Assembly (NCBI GenBank): GCA_036271875.1
Contig: DATAZU010000010.1
Location: 62,001 to 126,000, forward strand
Direction: 5' to 3'
Length of the DNA: 64,000 bases
Source: Galbitalea sp036271875
GTDB taxonomy: Bacteria; Actinomycetota; Actinomycetes; Actinomycetales; Microbacteriaceae
Shown here: in pieces, positions 24,616-33,134 of the stretch
How the letters are laid out: every line of letters starts with the position of its first letter
Numbering within the stretch: position 1 is the stretch's first letter
Position numbers and translations under genes: made by a program
The notes under the pieces: model-generated
The model's database searches: none
Told to the model about the DNA's origin: nothing
What the model saw: only the letters and a program-made list of their open reading frames with translations

Positions 24616-25376
24616 GCGCACCGTTTGACCTGACCGGCCGAACCGCGCTGGTCACGGGCGCTGCCAGGGGCCTCGGCCGGGCCATCGCGATCGCGCTCGC
24701 TGAGGCCGGCGCGGATGTCGCACTCGGTCTGCGTGACGAACGCGCGGATGGCGGACTGGCCGAGGAAATTACCTCGCGTGGGCGGCGCGTTCTCCCCCTC
24801 GCCATGGACGTCACCGATCTCGCTGGGAGCCGGGCCGCAATCGACCGCGCCGTCAGTGAATTTGGAAGGCTGGACATCCTCGTCAACAACGCGGGTGGCG
24901 GGATTGGCGGCGACGCCATCGACGTGACGGAGGACGACTTCGACGCGGTGTGGGAGCTCAACACCCGGTCAACGTTCTTCATCTCCCAGCACGCGGCCCG
25001 ATGGATGCGCGACAACGGCGGCGGCGCCATCGTCAACGTGGCGTCCCAGGCCGGTCTGGTCGCCCTTCCCGGGGAGTCCTCGTACTGTGTCAGTAAGGCC
25101 GCCATCATCCAACTGACTCGCTGCCACGCGGTCGAGTGGGGCGAGTACGGCATTCGGGTGAACGCGGTCGCTCCGACGTTCATCGAGACCGATGGAACGA
25201 GCGAGGCGTTGTCCGATCCAGCGTTTCGCGCCGACACGATCGAACGCATCGCTGCGCTCCATCGAATCGGGGTGCCAACCGAGATTTCCGGGGTTGTGGT
25301 GTTCCTTGCATCGGGTGCGGCATCCCTCGTGACCGGCCAGACGCTTGCGATCGATGGTGGCTGGACGGCACGATAG
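24612..25376 (+). CDS. short-chain dehydrogenase/reductase (FabG-like)
   Basis: 254-residue classical SDR. NAD(P)-binding TGAARGLGRAI (about 12-22), NNAGG, catalytic Ser in NVASQAG and Y-x3-K in YCVSKAA. The C-terminus has the usual GVPTEISGVVVFLASGAASLVTGQTLAIDGGW. Coupled by ATGA to the LLM oxidoreductase. Could reduce a ketone or oxidise a sugar acid; the substrate is not visible. Confidence 0.85.
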   Translation: MSAPFDLTGRTALVTGAARGLGRAIAIALAEAGADVALGLRDERADGGLAEEITSRGRRVLPLAMDVTDLAGSRAAIDRAVSEFGRLDILVNNAGGGIGGDAIDVTEDDFDAVWELNTRSTFFISQHAARWMRDNGGGAIVNVASQAGLVALPGESSYCVSKAAIIQLTRCHAVEWGEYGIRVNAVAPTFIETDGTSEALSDPAFRADTIERIAALHRIGVPTEISGVVVFLASGAASLVTGQTLAIDGGWTAR

Positions 25377-25413
25377 AATTTCGATACAAGAGCTACCAGA
25401 TCAAGGAGATTCG

Positions 25414-25782
25414 ATGGCTGCCTCCCGTGTGAGCCCCAAGGTTCCGAAGCCCGTTGGCGTTCTCATCTTCCTGGTGTTCTGGGCCATCGCGATCGTCGCA
25501 TGGTGCCTCGCCAACCTGTCGAACATCTTCGGAGTTCACGGCTTCATTGTCGACATCGGCCTGATCTTCGCGTTCGCGGGTTTCGCGGCACTGTTTGTCG
25601 AGACTCGTCGGGGATTTGTCGCGATCCTCGTCCTTAGTCTGATTGGCATCGTCGGATTCGCCGTCGGCGATCTTCTCGACATCAAGCTCATCACCTACTT
25701 CCTGCGCATCCTCGGAAGCGCGGTCGCGTTTGTGATCGTGCCGACGAACGTGCTCGTGAGCAAACTGCGCATCCTGACCTAG
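25414..25782 (+). CDS. small integral membrane protein of unknown function
   Basis: 122-residue protein with four hydrophobic helices (about 13-33, 42-62, 68-88, 96-112) and a basic N-terminus (AASRVSPKVPKP). An AAGGAG ribosome site lies six bases before the ATG at 25414. No family recognised. It is followed by a bidirectional terminator. Confidence 0.65.
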   Translation: MAASRVSPKVPKPVGVLIFLVFWAIAIVAWCLANLSNIFGVHGFIVDIGLIFAFAGFAALFVETRRGFVAILVLSLIGIVGFAVGDLLDIKLITYFLRILGSAVAFVIVPTNVLVSKLRILT

Positions 25783-25801
25783 GGCTTTCGCGCCAAATGC
25801 G

Positions 25802-25837
25802 AAAGGAGGGGTCGTCGATGTTGGCGACCCCTCCTTT
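25802..25837. terminator. bidirectional intrinsic-type terminator
   Basis: Arms AAAGGAGGGGTCG (25802-25814) and CGACCCCTCCTTT (25825-25837) pair perfectly over 13 bases with a ten-base loop, between convergent genes. The A/T ends of the arms give a short T stretch on both strands. Confidence 0.8.
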
Positions 25838-25851
25838 GCCGTTGCTACTCG

Positions 25852-27900
25852 CTACCAGGCACTGGGCACCGGCGGCACGACAACCGGCGGGCGGTCATCG
25901 CAGGTGATCGTGTTTGGCAGCTCCCACGACGCCATCCACGGGCCGGTCGTTCCGCCCCCCGTGTTTCCGCCGAGGTCGACGGGAGTGAACTCCGAGCCAG
26001 CCGCCGTGAAGTTGAACGAACCGCAGTTGTTGATTCCCACTGCGCCGACGTTCCGCGCCACCACGTTCTGAAAGGTCGCAGAACCCGCTGTCCGAGCATC
26101 CAGCACCGAGGTTCCCGTTCCATCTACCTTGATGTTCGAGAAGTGAACATTGCTAATCGTGTACAGATCCTTCACCGAGTAGTCGCTCACCAGCATGATC
26201 GCGTTGAACGTGCTGTCGAGGAAGTTGTCCCCGTTGACCTCGATATCCGCGTTGATGCTGCGCTCGAGAGAGTAGATCCAGATCGCGCCGAGCCCGATGT
26301 TCCAGTTCAACTCGAACGTGCCGGCCCGAACCGTGGTGTTGTTCGTGATAGCGATGGTTCCCGTGAACGGTTGTGAGCCGAAGCGCGAACCGATCTGGAT
26401 GCCGCTGCCTTCGCGAATTGGGTCGGCGATGAGGTTGTTCGACACGGTGTCGTTTGATCCACCGTACAGAGCGACTCCGTTGGCGAGCACCGGGGTCTGG
26501 ACGGTGTTGTGATCGAAGGTGTCGTTCGCATCCTCGGTACCGTCCGACCACATTGCCATCGCGTCATCACCCGTGTTGCGGATGAAGTTGTTCGACGCGG
26601 TGCTGTTGGTTACCCCGGTGTGGAAGTTGATCCCGTCGGCAAGCTGGTCGACGATCGTGTTGCCCGAAATGGTGTCGTTCGTCATGGGACCGTCGAGCCA
26701 GATGCCCGCCTTGGTGTGCTGGATATACAGGTTCTCGAAGGACGAGTTGTTGAACGACCCGCCGATGCCGTTGACCTGGTCGGTATCCACGCGCTCGCGG
26801 ACGTCGCCCTCGATGGCAAAACCGGACAGGTGGACGTTGTTGCTGCCGCCCGCCGATGCTGCCTTGCCGTAGAATCCGACGCCGGTGTGAACCGAGCCAT
26901 CCGGCGCTGGAGACGACAGGGTGACCTGGTGCCCCTTGATGATCGTGTACCAACTGCCCGCACCCTCGATGGTCACATTGTCGACGACGATGTGACGGTT
27001 GACCTGGTAGGTCCCCGGCGGCACGTAGACCTTGAGGTGCCACTTTTGCGCGAAGGCGATCGCCTTGTCGAAAGCCGGCGCCGAGTCCTTCTTGCCAAAC
27101 GGGTCCGCCCCGAAGAGCAGGACGTTGGCGGCGATGATGTCGACCTTGGGGGCCGCGACCAGTTGCGAGTCGAGCAAGTCGATCGTTGTCCCGGACGCCG
27201 CGGTGCCGATGGGTGCGGTCAGCCGGATGGTGGAACCGGCCGCGTAGGTTCGGCCGAGCAGCATCCGTTGCTCGTCGTAGAAGTGATTCGGGCGGTACGG
27301 CGTCGAGACGGTTGGAGTCGGCGTGGTCTGATTCGGAACGCAACCGCACTCAGTGATCCACTGGTCGGGGAACAGGATGCCGGCATTCGGATCGTTGGAG
27401 AACGGGTACTGGTTGTACAACCAGGCGTACTGCGAGGTCAGCGTCATCGTCTGGGCTGCGCCGCCGTTCACGCTCACCTTGAGCGGCGCGGTGATCCCGC
27501 CGCCGGTCGGGGCATCCGGAATGCTGTACCGAACGTTGATCGCGTTGGTGGCCGCTGGCAGCACAAACTGTACGTACTGGCCGGGCGAAAGCGTCACCGC
27601 GGACCGACCGGACGCCTCGGCCGGCAGCGTGTATGCCGCCGTCGACGGACCAATGATCGTGCCATTGGTCTGGGCGTTTTCGGCTTCCTGTTCGGAGAAG
27701 CCGACGGATGCGCCGCGTCCGCTGACGAGGGTCGGGGCGAGCCCCGCCCGCGTGACCGCGGTGGGGACCGAAGCGGTTGCCGAGGCGCCGCTGCTGATGA
27801 TCATGCCGACTGCTACCGCAGTCGCGGTCGCGGCCGCAAGCACGACGCGAACGCGTCGCCTCGGTCGCCAGCCGCTGTTACGAGGAATTTCCAGTGTCAT
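25852..27900 (-). CDS. secreted right-handed beta-helix glycoside hydrolase, GH87-like (alpha-1,3-glucanase/mycodextranase)
   Basis: 682-residue exported enzyme. A signal peptide (about 15-43, VRVVLAAATATAVAVGMIISSG) precedes a CBM6/35-like domain (about 70-200, FSEQEAENA...GRSAVTLSPGQYVQFVLP). The catalytic beta-helix starts with the pectate-lyase-like VLLFGADPFGKKDSAPAFDKAI and PPGTYQVNRHIVVDNVTIEGAGSWYTIIKG. The paired acids in NTGDDAMAMWSDGT (about residue 500) resemble the adjacent catalytic Asp pair of GH87 enzymes, which cut alpha-1,3-glucan. The ATG at 27900 is just before the basic signal start. GH87 assignment rests on recall of the motif; a general pectate-lyase-like fold is certain, the linkage is not. 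Confidence 0.65.
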   Translation of the reverse strand: MTLEIPRNSGWRPRRRVRVVLAAATATAVAVGMIISSGASATASVPTAVTRAGLAPTLVSGRGASVGFSEQEAENAQTNGTIIGPSTAAYTLPAEASGRSAVTLSPGQYVQFVLPAATNAINVRYSIPDAPTGGGITAPLKVSVNGGAAQTMTLTSQYAWLYNQYPFSNDPNAGILFPDQWITECGCVPNQTTPTPTVSTPYRPNHFYDEQRMLLGRTYAAGSTIRLTAPIGTAASGTTIDLLDSQLVAAPKVDIIAANVLLFGADPFGKKDSAPAFDKAIAFAQKWHLKVYVPPGTYQVNRHIVVDNVTIEGAGSWYTIIKGHQVTLSSPAPDGSVHTGVGFYGKAASAGGSNNVHLSGFAIEGDVRERVDTDQVNGIGGSFNNSSFENLYIQHTKAGIWLDGPMTNDTISGNTIVDQLADGINFHTGVTNSTASNNFIRNTGDDAMAMWSDGTEDANDTFDHNTVQTPVLANGVALYGGSNDTVSNNLIADPIREGSGIQIGSRFGSQPFTGTIAITNNTTVRAGTFELNWNIGLGAIWIYSLERSINADIEVNGDNFLDSTFNAIMLVSDYSVKDLYTISNVHFSNIKVDGTGTSVLDARTAGSATFQNVVARNVGAVGINNCGSFNFTAAGSEFTPVDLGGNTGGGTTGPWMASWELPNTITCDDRPPVVVPPVPSAW

Positions 27901-28122
27901 CGTTGACTCGATTTCTCTTGTTCTTACGGGGATTGACGAGAAGAACCGGACCGATCGCTCGGGTGACGAACCGCTCACGGGTCGTGACGCGACTTTAGGG
28001 CCTAGACAACTCGGTCCACAAGAGTTTGTTACGAATTGTCAATGAATTATCTATTTTTTGCAGCACCATCGGGAAGTTACGTCATCACTTGCGCAACCAG
28101 AGCCGCGATTCCCTATACGTAG

Positions 28123-28128
28123 TACAGT
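28123..28128 (+). promoter_or_regulatory. -10 hexamer of TetR gene (28136)
   Basis: TACAGT, seven bases upstream of the ATG. The surrounding CTATACGTAGTACAG resembles the arms of the operator-like repeat upstream of the next gene, suggesting autoregulation. Confidence 0.4.
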
Positions 28129-28135
28129 GAATTCC

Positions 28136-28810
28136 ATGGCAACTCGAACGGGATCCACGACCAGGGAGCGGCTCAGCCGGGACACGATCACATCGGGTGC
28201 CCTCGAACTGGCGGATCGCGAAGGTCTCGACGCGGTGACGATTCGACGTCTCGCCACCGACAATTCGGTGACGCCCATGGCCCTGTACTGGCACTTTGCC
28301 GACAAGGATGCGGTGCTCGACGGCATTGCCGAGCGGGTCTTCGCCAGCGTCGTGCTGCCCGCCCCGACCACCGAATCCTGGGATGTGCAGCTTCGGGCCG
28401 CGCTCATGGCGGTCCTCAGAGCGGTCCGCCCGCATCCGCTCGTTGCCGACATCCTCGCGCCGCGCGTCATGAAGTCAGAGGCGGGACTCGTGCTTGCCGA
28501 GCGTGTCATCGGGATGCTTCGAACCGCGGGATTCGGGGCGGAAGCAGCATCCCAGACCGCGGCCTTCCTACTGTGCTCTATCGTGACGCTGGTCACCTCC
28601 GAGCCTGGCAACGCGGAGCCCGGCGATGTCGATGCGAAGGATGAGCAGTTGAGAGCCAAGAAGGCACAGCTCGACTCACTCGACCCGAAGCGATTCCCGA
28701 GCCTGATCGAATCCGCACAGTTTTTCCTCTATTGCGATGACGAAGAGGACTACTTCCGTCGCGGCATCGATTTTCTGGTGAAGGGAACGATCGGGGTGCT
28801 TTCTTCCTGA
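28136..28810 (+). CDS. TetR-family regulator with tetracycline-repressor-like C-domain
   Basis: 224 residues; HTH at about 30-65 (VTIRRLATDNSVTPMALYWHFADKDAVLDGIAERV), a pattern close to TetR itself (MALYWHFxxKxxLLD). Located 78 bases upstream of, and in the same direction as, a 14-TM efflux pump, with an 11-bp inverted repeat in between. It most likely represses that pump. The start at ATG 28136 is where homology begins; a longer frame upstream is unsupported. Confidence 0.88.
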   Translation: MATRTGSTTRERLSRDTITSGALELADREGLDAVTIRRLATDNSVTPMALYWHFADKDAVLDGIAERVFASVVLPAPTTESWDVQLRAALMAVLRAVRPHPLVADILAPRVMKSEAGLVLAERVIGMLRTAGFGAEAASQTAAFLLCSIVTLVTSEPGNAEPGDVDAKDEQLRAKKAQLDSLDPKRFPSLIESAQFFLYCDDEEDYFRRGIDFLVKGTIGVLSS

Positions 28811-28824
28811 TTCGACTTGCGTAC

Positions 28825-28863
28825 TATACAGCGTAGATGCACCTTGTACATGTACGCTGTATA
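28825..28863. promoter_or_regulatory. candidate TetR operator upstream of DHA2 pump
   Basis: TATACAGCGTA (28825-28835) and TACGCTGTATA (28853-28863) are perfectly complementary with a 17-base spacer; a second palindrome GTACATGTAC (28846-28855) overlaps the right arm. It lies 25 bases before the pump start codon. Confidence 0.6.
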
Positions 28864-28888
28864 AGTCATTCAAGCAAGGGAAGAAGCA

Positions 28889-30328
28889 ATGAGACGCAGT
28901 CCCTGGAGCACACTCGTGGTGCTCGCAGTCGCCCAGTTCATGGTGGTTCTTGACGTCACAATCGTGAACGTCGCGCTCCCCCACATCCAGACCGATCTGA
29001 AGTTTTCCACCAATGACCTGCAGTGGGTCATCAGCGCATACACCCTGATCTTTGGCGGCTTTCTGCTGCTGGGCGGGCGAGCTGCGGATCTTCTGGGCCG
29101 CCGGCTCGTGTTTGTGATCGGTCTCATCGGTTTCGGTGCATCCTCGCTCGCAGCGGGACTCGCGAACAGCGCCTTCGAGCTCATCCTCTTCCGAGGCATT
29201 CAGGGACTGGGCGGCGCGCTGCTATCGGCATCGGCTCTGACGCTTCTCACGGTCACGTTCGAACATGGACGCCAGCGCAACATCGCTCTCGGCATCTGGG
29301 GCGGGCTCGCGGGACTCGGCGGCACCATGGGCGCGGTCGTCGGCGGTGCGCTCGTCGATAGCCTCAGCTGGCGCTGGGTGTTCCTGGTCAACGTTCCGTT
29401 CGGCATCCTCGTGATCGCGGCATCATTCTTCATCCTGCGCGAGAGCCGCGCTCCCCGCACCGAGCCACGCACCTTCGACATCGCCGGCGCGCTGCTCAGC
29501 ACCGCCGGACTGCTCGCCATCATGCTCGGCTTCATCCGCGCCCAGCCTCTCGGCTGGGGCTCGCTCGAGGTCATCGCGTTGCTGATCGGCGGAGTCGCCC
29601 TGCTGGTCGCATTCGTGATTGTCGAGTCACGCTCCGCCGCGCCGCTCATCCCGCTTCGGCTGTTCCGCACACGAAGCCTCTCCTACGCGGTCGTGACCCT
29701 CGGGCTGAACAGCGCGGGATTCCTGTCGATGTTCTTCCTCACGGCGATCTACCTGCAGGATGTTCGCGGTCTGTCCGCGCTGAATGCCGGCCTCGAATTC
29801 CTGCCGATGGGGATCGCCGCGATTATCGGTGCTCTTCTCGCATCGCGACTCGTCACCGCGTTCGGCACGCGTCCCGTGCAGGTGGCGTCGGCCATCCTGA
29901 GCGTCGCCGGACTGCTGCTCCTGTCTCGCGTCGGTGCAACGGATTCGTATTTAACCGGCCTGCTTCCGGGCTTCATCCTCTTTGGGATCGGTATCACCGC
30001 GATCGGTGTTGCGGCGCAGGTGGGCGCGACCTCCAAGGTTGGCAACGATGACGCCGGGGCTGCATCCGGCGTTCTCAACTCCGGCTACCAGGTTGGCGGT
30101 GCGCTCGGCCTCGCCGTGATCACGACCCTGACGACCACTCACATCACGGATGCGCTGAAGTCGGGAACCGGCCAGGTCTCGGCTGCGGTCGGCGGCTACG
30201 ACTATGGCCTCCTGATCGCCGCAATCTTCGCTGCCGCGAATATCGTCTTCGCGTTCCTTGCACCCTCAACCAAGGTCACCGCGACCGCTGCCACCGAAGC
30301 GGCAGAACTGGAGCCGGTCGTCGTCTAG
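28889..30328 (+). CDS. MFS multidrug transporter, DHA2 (EmrB/QacA) family
   Basis: 479-residue proton-coupled exporter with fourteen predicted membrane helices. TM1 carries VAQFMVVLDVTIVNVALPHIQ, the D1 motif diagnostic of the DHA2 family; motif A GGRAADLLGRR follows TM2 and motif C-like GAVVGGALVD lies in TM5. Likely exports drugs or toxic metabolites; controlled by the TetR gene upstream. Its stop overlaps the convergent hydrolase stop by four bases. Confidence 0.9.
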   Translation: MRRSPWSTLVVLAVAQFMVVLDVTIVNVALPHIQTDLKFSTNDLQWVISAYTLIFGGFLLLGGRAADLLGRRLVFVIGLIGFGASSLAAGLANSAFELILFRGIQGLGGALLSASALTLLTVTFEHGRQRNIALGIWGGLAGLGGTMGAVVGGALVDSLSWRWVFLVNVPFGILVIAASFFILRESRAPRTEPRTFDIAGALLSTAGLLAIMLGFIRAQPLGWGSLEVIALLIGGVALLVAFVIVESRSAAPLIPLRLFRTRSLSYAVVTLGLNSAGFLSMFFLTAIYLQDVRGLSALNAGLEFLPMGIAAIIGALLASRLVTAFGTRPVQVASAILSVAGLLLLSRVGATDSYLTGLLPGFILFGIGITAIGVAAQVGATSKVGNDDAGAASGVLNSGYQVGGALGLAVITTLTTTHITDALKSGTGQVSAAVGGYDYGLLIAAIFAAANIVFAFLAPSTKVTATAATEAAELEPVVV

Positions 30329-31152
30329 CGGTTCAGCGCCCAGTCAAGTGCATCCGGGTATGCGGCCAACACGGAGACGTGACCATCACCCGGGCGCAGC
30401 CACAACTCGGAATCCGGTACATGTTCGTGCAGCCAGGTCGCGTGCGAGTCGGGTACGACACGGTCGGAGTCACCCTGCACGAACAGCACTGGGACAGTGA
30501 TGGATTCGAGCTCGAAGCCCCACGGAATGGTGTACGCGACATCATCCGCGACCTCGCCAGCGCTGCCCGCCTGTTCCGCGGCACCTGCGTCGGCACCAAG
30601 CGACTTCCACTCGCCCGAGAGCGCTGTCCAGTCCCGAGCGATAAAGCTCGCCTCGTTAAATTCCGCGGTCTCCCCGTGGCGGGTGCGAGCATCCTCGCCG
30701 CCCATGGCCGATCGAAGTGCGCTCGGATCGGCCATGCCGGCGAACCAGTCGAAGTCGGTTGAGTACGGCGCTATTCCCGCGAAAACCGTGACGGCGGAAA
30801 CCCGATCGGATCCGAGCGCTGCGCAACCGAGCGCATGTGGACCTCCGCCGGAGGCTCCTGCGCTGAGAAAACTGTCGATCCCGAGTTCATCGGCGATGCG
30901 GAGCACGTCTGCAGCGGCGTCCGCAACGTTCCGACCAACTAGCGCAGTCGAGCCCTCGTAGCCGGGCCGCGCGACCGAGATCACTCGGATGCCGCGCGCG
31001 GCCGCCAGCATCGCAACCGGTTCCAGAATCCGTCCGGTCTGCGGAGTTCCGTGATGCCAGAACACGGTCAGGCCGGTCGCACCGACGACCCCGGTGTCGT
31101 AGAACCGCACCGTTCGCCCGTCGAGTGTTGCGATCTCCCTGCCGTCCCGCAT
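30325..31152 (-). CDS. alpha/beta hydrolase
   Basis: 275-residue alpha/beta-hydrolase fold. The nucleophile elbow is AGASGGG (Ser near 97), preceded by FWHHGTPQTGR, the oxyanion HGxP type; acid D in VQGDSDRVVP (about 232) and catalytic His in GDGHVSVL (about 258) complete the triad. Esterase or lactonase activity is likely; substrate unknown. Convergent with the DHA2 pump, overlapping by four bases. Confidence 0.85.
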   Translation of the reverse strand: MRDGREIATLDGRTVRFYDTGVVGATGLTVFWHHGTPQTGRILEPVAMLAAARGIRVISVARPGYEGSTALVGRNVADAAADVLRIADELGIDSFLSAGASGGGPHALGCAALGSDRVSAVTVFAGIAPYSTDFDWFAGMADPSALRSAMGGEDARTRHGETAEFNEASFIARDWTALSGEWKSLGADAGAAEQAGSAGEVADDVAYTIPWGFELESITVPVLFVQGDSDRVVPDSHATWLHEHVPDSELWLRPGDGHVSVLAAYPDALDWALNR

Positions 31153-31197
31153 GACCCTCCTCGATCTATTCGAGTCTAGGAGGATCGGCCGCGCCAG

Positions 31198-31662
31198 CTA
31201 TGAGATCGGCGCCAGCGCCGCGAGCGCTGTCGCCATCTCAGGGCGGTTGTAACTCGTAGTCGGCACGGTCGAAACCTGGGTGTAGCGAACCGCGCCCGTG
31301 CTGTCGAGCAGAATTGTGCCGGACTGCTGCAGGGTACCGAACACCTTCCTCAACAGACCGACTGACTCGTGGGGTGTACCAGCCGCGCCGGCAACTACGG
31401 GGTACGGGATGTTCTTGCGCGCCTTCCAGGCGGCCGCGTCCTTGAGGTCCTCCGGGACGGCGACGACGATCTTGACGCCGGCCGCGTCGAACTCGGACTG
31501 ATTCTTGATGAAACTCTGCACGTGCGCATTGCACTGGGCGCAGGACAACGCCCGCATGAAGTAAATGAGCACGTTGTCTTTACCCTTGAAGTCGGCCAGC
31601 GAGAGCGGCTGCCCCTCCGTATCTTCGAACTTCAGGTCTGGAGTCGAACCGATTTCGAGCAT
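31198..31662 (-). CDS. peroxiredoxin/thioredoxin-like thiol oxidoreductase
   Basis: 154-residue AhpC/TSA-fold protein with ALSCAQCNAHV (CxxC near residue 40) at the peroxidatic position, where bacterioferritin-comigratory-like proteins have a single Cys. The frame shows LSLADFKGKDNVLIYFMRA and the later VVAGAAGTPHESVGLLRKVFG, SGTILLDSTGAVRYTQVS. Peroxide or disulfide reduction is inferred. ATG 31662 follows GGAGGAC; the longer frame upstream overlaps the divergent MarR gene. The arrangement MarR/peroxiredoxin suggests redox-controlled expression. Confidence 0.8.
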   Translation of the reverse strand: MLEIGSTPDLKFEDTEGQPLSLADFKGKDNVLIYFMRALSCAQCNAHVQSFIKNQSEFDAAGVKIVVAVPEDLKDAAAWKARKNIPYPVVAGAAGTPHESVGLLRKVFGTLQQSGTILLDSTGAVRYTQVSTVPTTSYNRPEMATALAALAPIS

Positions 31663-31696
31663 GAGTCCTCCGAGGATGTTCAATTTAGTCAAGCGA

Positions 31697-31709
31697 CCTG
31701 TTAGACAGG
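31697..31709. promoter_or_regulatory. candidate MarR operator
   Basis: CCTGT-TAG-ACAGG, a perfect 5-bp inverted repeat between the divergent peroxiredoxin and MarR genes, 25 bases before the marR -10. Too short to be conclusive. Confidence 0.35.
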
Positions 31710-31733
31710 CTACCTTACCGTGTGTGCGTCGGC

Positions 31734-31739
31734 TAGCCT
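31734..31739 (+). promoter_or_regulatory. -10 hexamer of leaderless MarR gene
   Basis: TAGCCT ends six bases before the GTG start. Confidence 0.45.
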
Positions 31740-31745
31740 TCGAGA

Positions 31746-32189
31746 GTGACCGAATCCCAGGAACTGCCCATCGGGATGATTGCCCAGCAGCTCCAGCGCG
31801 CATTCGAAGCCGAGTGTTTTGCCAGACTCGCTGCTGCTGGATTCACCGGCCTCCGGATGCGTCACTCGATCCTTCTGGACGCGCTGGGACCGGAGGGCAG
31901 CCGCATCACGACGCTCGCCGCCGAGCTCGGCATGACCAAGCAGGCGATGGGCGAACTCGTGGATGATCTAGAGTCGAACGGCTACCTTGAGCGCACCAGC
32001 GATCCGGATGATCGGCGAGCACGCATCATCCGTTTTACGACGAAGGGCCAGCAGGCTCTCGCGATGGCTTTTGAGATCATGCCTGCTATCGAAGCGCACT
32101 ACGCCGAACTCGTCGGAGCGGAGCGTTACGTCGCCGCGAAAAACACCCTGGCCGATCTCGCCGATCTGCTGCACGTGCCCGCGGAGTAG
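31746..32189 (+). CDS. MarR-family transcriptional regulator
   Basis: 147-residue winged-helix protein (about 45-100, ITTLAAELGMTKQAMGELVDDLESNGYLERTSDPDDRRARIIRFTTKG), the core MarR signature. Divergent from a peroxiredoxin-like gene it may control. Apart from C22 no obvious redox-sensing Cys like OhrR C15 is placed in a helix with a Tyr pair, so redox sensing is not assured. Confidence 0.9.
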   Translation: MTESQELPIGMIAQQLQRAFEAECFARLAAAGFTGLRMRHSILLDALGPEGSRITTLAAELGMTKQAMGELVDDLESNGYLERTSDPDDRRARIIRFTTKGQQALAMAFEIMPAIEAHYAELVGAERYVAAKNTLADLADLLHVPAE

Positions 32190-32252
32190 GGTCCGAGTTT
32201 CGTCGCGGTACTTCCGACGCTGGTACCGTTTCTTGTACTACTTGGAGGCGTA

Positions 32253-32589
32253 ACGGCCATCACGGCAAGTGAAGCGCGCAAGGACATGTTTCGTCTGATC
32301 GAACGCGTCAATCTCGACCAGATCGAGATCGAGACCACCTCAAAGCGCGGTTGGGCGGTGCTGATGTCCAAAGGGCGAATACGACTCGCTGGTCGAGACG
32401 GCCTACCTGCTTCGCTCACCGACGAATGCCCAGCGACTCCTCAGGGCGATTGAGAGCGCCCGGGAAGGTCAGACGAGTCGCCACGAGCTTCTTGAACCGT
32501 CACAGCTCGGCGAATCGCCTGGACGTCCGAGGGTGGGCCGACTATCTCCCTTGGCAAGGGCAGGATCGCACGACGTTGAAGCGGATTAA
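32253..32589 (+). pseudogene. yefM: decayed YefM/Axe-type antitoxin (no start codon, frameshifted)
   Basis: The frame from 32253 reads TASEARKDMFRLIERVNLD...TTSKRGWAVLMSK, then continues one base out of phase as EYDSLVETAYLLRSPTNAQRLLRAI and GQTSRHELLE. This is a textbook Phd/YefM antitoxin broken in two ways: the codon where ATG is expected, after GGAGG at 32244-32248, is ACG (32253-32255), and an extra G in the GGG at 32373-32375 shifts the frame. The restored frame then runs past the normal end to 32589. The gene cannot make the antitoxin as written. Confidence 0.8.
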
Positions 32590-32764
32590 TTCACTCACTG
32601 AGGACATCCTCCGAGGGGATCTGTTCGAAGGTTTGGGCAAGCCGGAGGCGCTCAAGCACGCTCTGTCGGGCGCTTGGACACGTCGCATTGATGAGGCCAA
32701 TCGATTGGTGAATTTCGTTGATGACCGCGATGTCATCATCCTGCAGGCCCGATGTCACTACTAG
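32492..32764 (+). pseudogene. yoeB: degenerate YoeB/Txe-type mRNA interferase toxin
   Basis: Reads DVRGWADYLPW...TLKRINSLTEDILR...FEGLGKPEALK..LSGAWTRRIDEANRLVNFVDDRDVIILQARCHY, clearly a RelE-fold YoeB (about 85 residues). The catalytic residues of E. coli YoeB have counterparts: Glu in GKPE, Arg in WTRRI, His and Tyr at the C-terminus. The 5' end is abnormal: no ATG/GTG, the expected W of the first strand is lost, and one inserted base near 32521 would restore a typical start (RIAWDVRGW). Initiation at the TTG near 32492 is conceivable. With the antitoxin dead, an active toxin would be harmful, so I infer inactivity. Confidence 0.7.
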
Positions 32765-32805
32765 ACGCGACCGGCGTGGTCGCCGCTAGACCAGAGCAGT
32801 CTCGT

Positions 32806-33129
32806 TCAGTCGAGGTGAAAGACCTCAGGAATCGCCTTCCACCATTCGCCGGGCGTCCGGTCGGCAACGGGCCGCTGCAACGGCTCGCAGACCGCCCACC
32901 ACTCCCGGGTCGCGACATCAGCGGCAATTGCGGCGTTGTCCGCGTCGAGATCATCACCGACATACTCGAGGTAGGAGAACAACAACTCGCCGTAGCGGTA
33001 GATCGAGTAATTCGTCATCTGACTCGCCCGCAATCGTTCGAGCACCGCTGGCCAAACCTCGGCGTGCAGTCGCTCGTATTCCTTCGCGTTGTCAGCGGGA
33101 AGACCGATCACCGCGGCCAGCCGGATCAT
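32806..33129 (-). CDS. rhaM: L-rhamnose mutarotase-like (RhaM/YiiL) sugar mutarotase
   Basis: 107-residue dimeric alpha+beta-barrel protein interconverting sugar anomers. Family residues seen: R3, the YERLHAEVWPAVLERLRASQMTNYSI block with catalytic His21, and WWAVCEPLQRPV near residue 75. Within a fucose-type catabolic operon it most likely acts on L-fucose or a related 6-deoxysugar rather than rhamnose, since no rhamnose isomerase or kinase is present. Last gene of the leftward operon that starts with the solute-binding protein at 39259. Confidence 0.85.
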   Translation of the reverse strand: MIRLAAVIGLPADNAKEYERLHAEVWPAVLERLRASQMTNYSIYRYGELLFSYLEYVGDDLDADNAAIAADVATREWWAVCEPLQRPVADRTPGEWWKAIPEVFHLD

Positions 33130-33134
33130 GAGGG

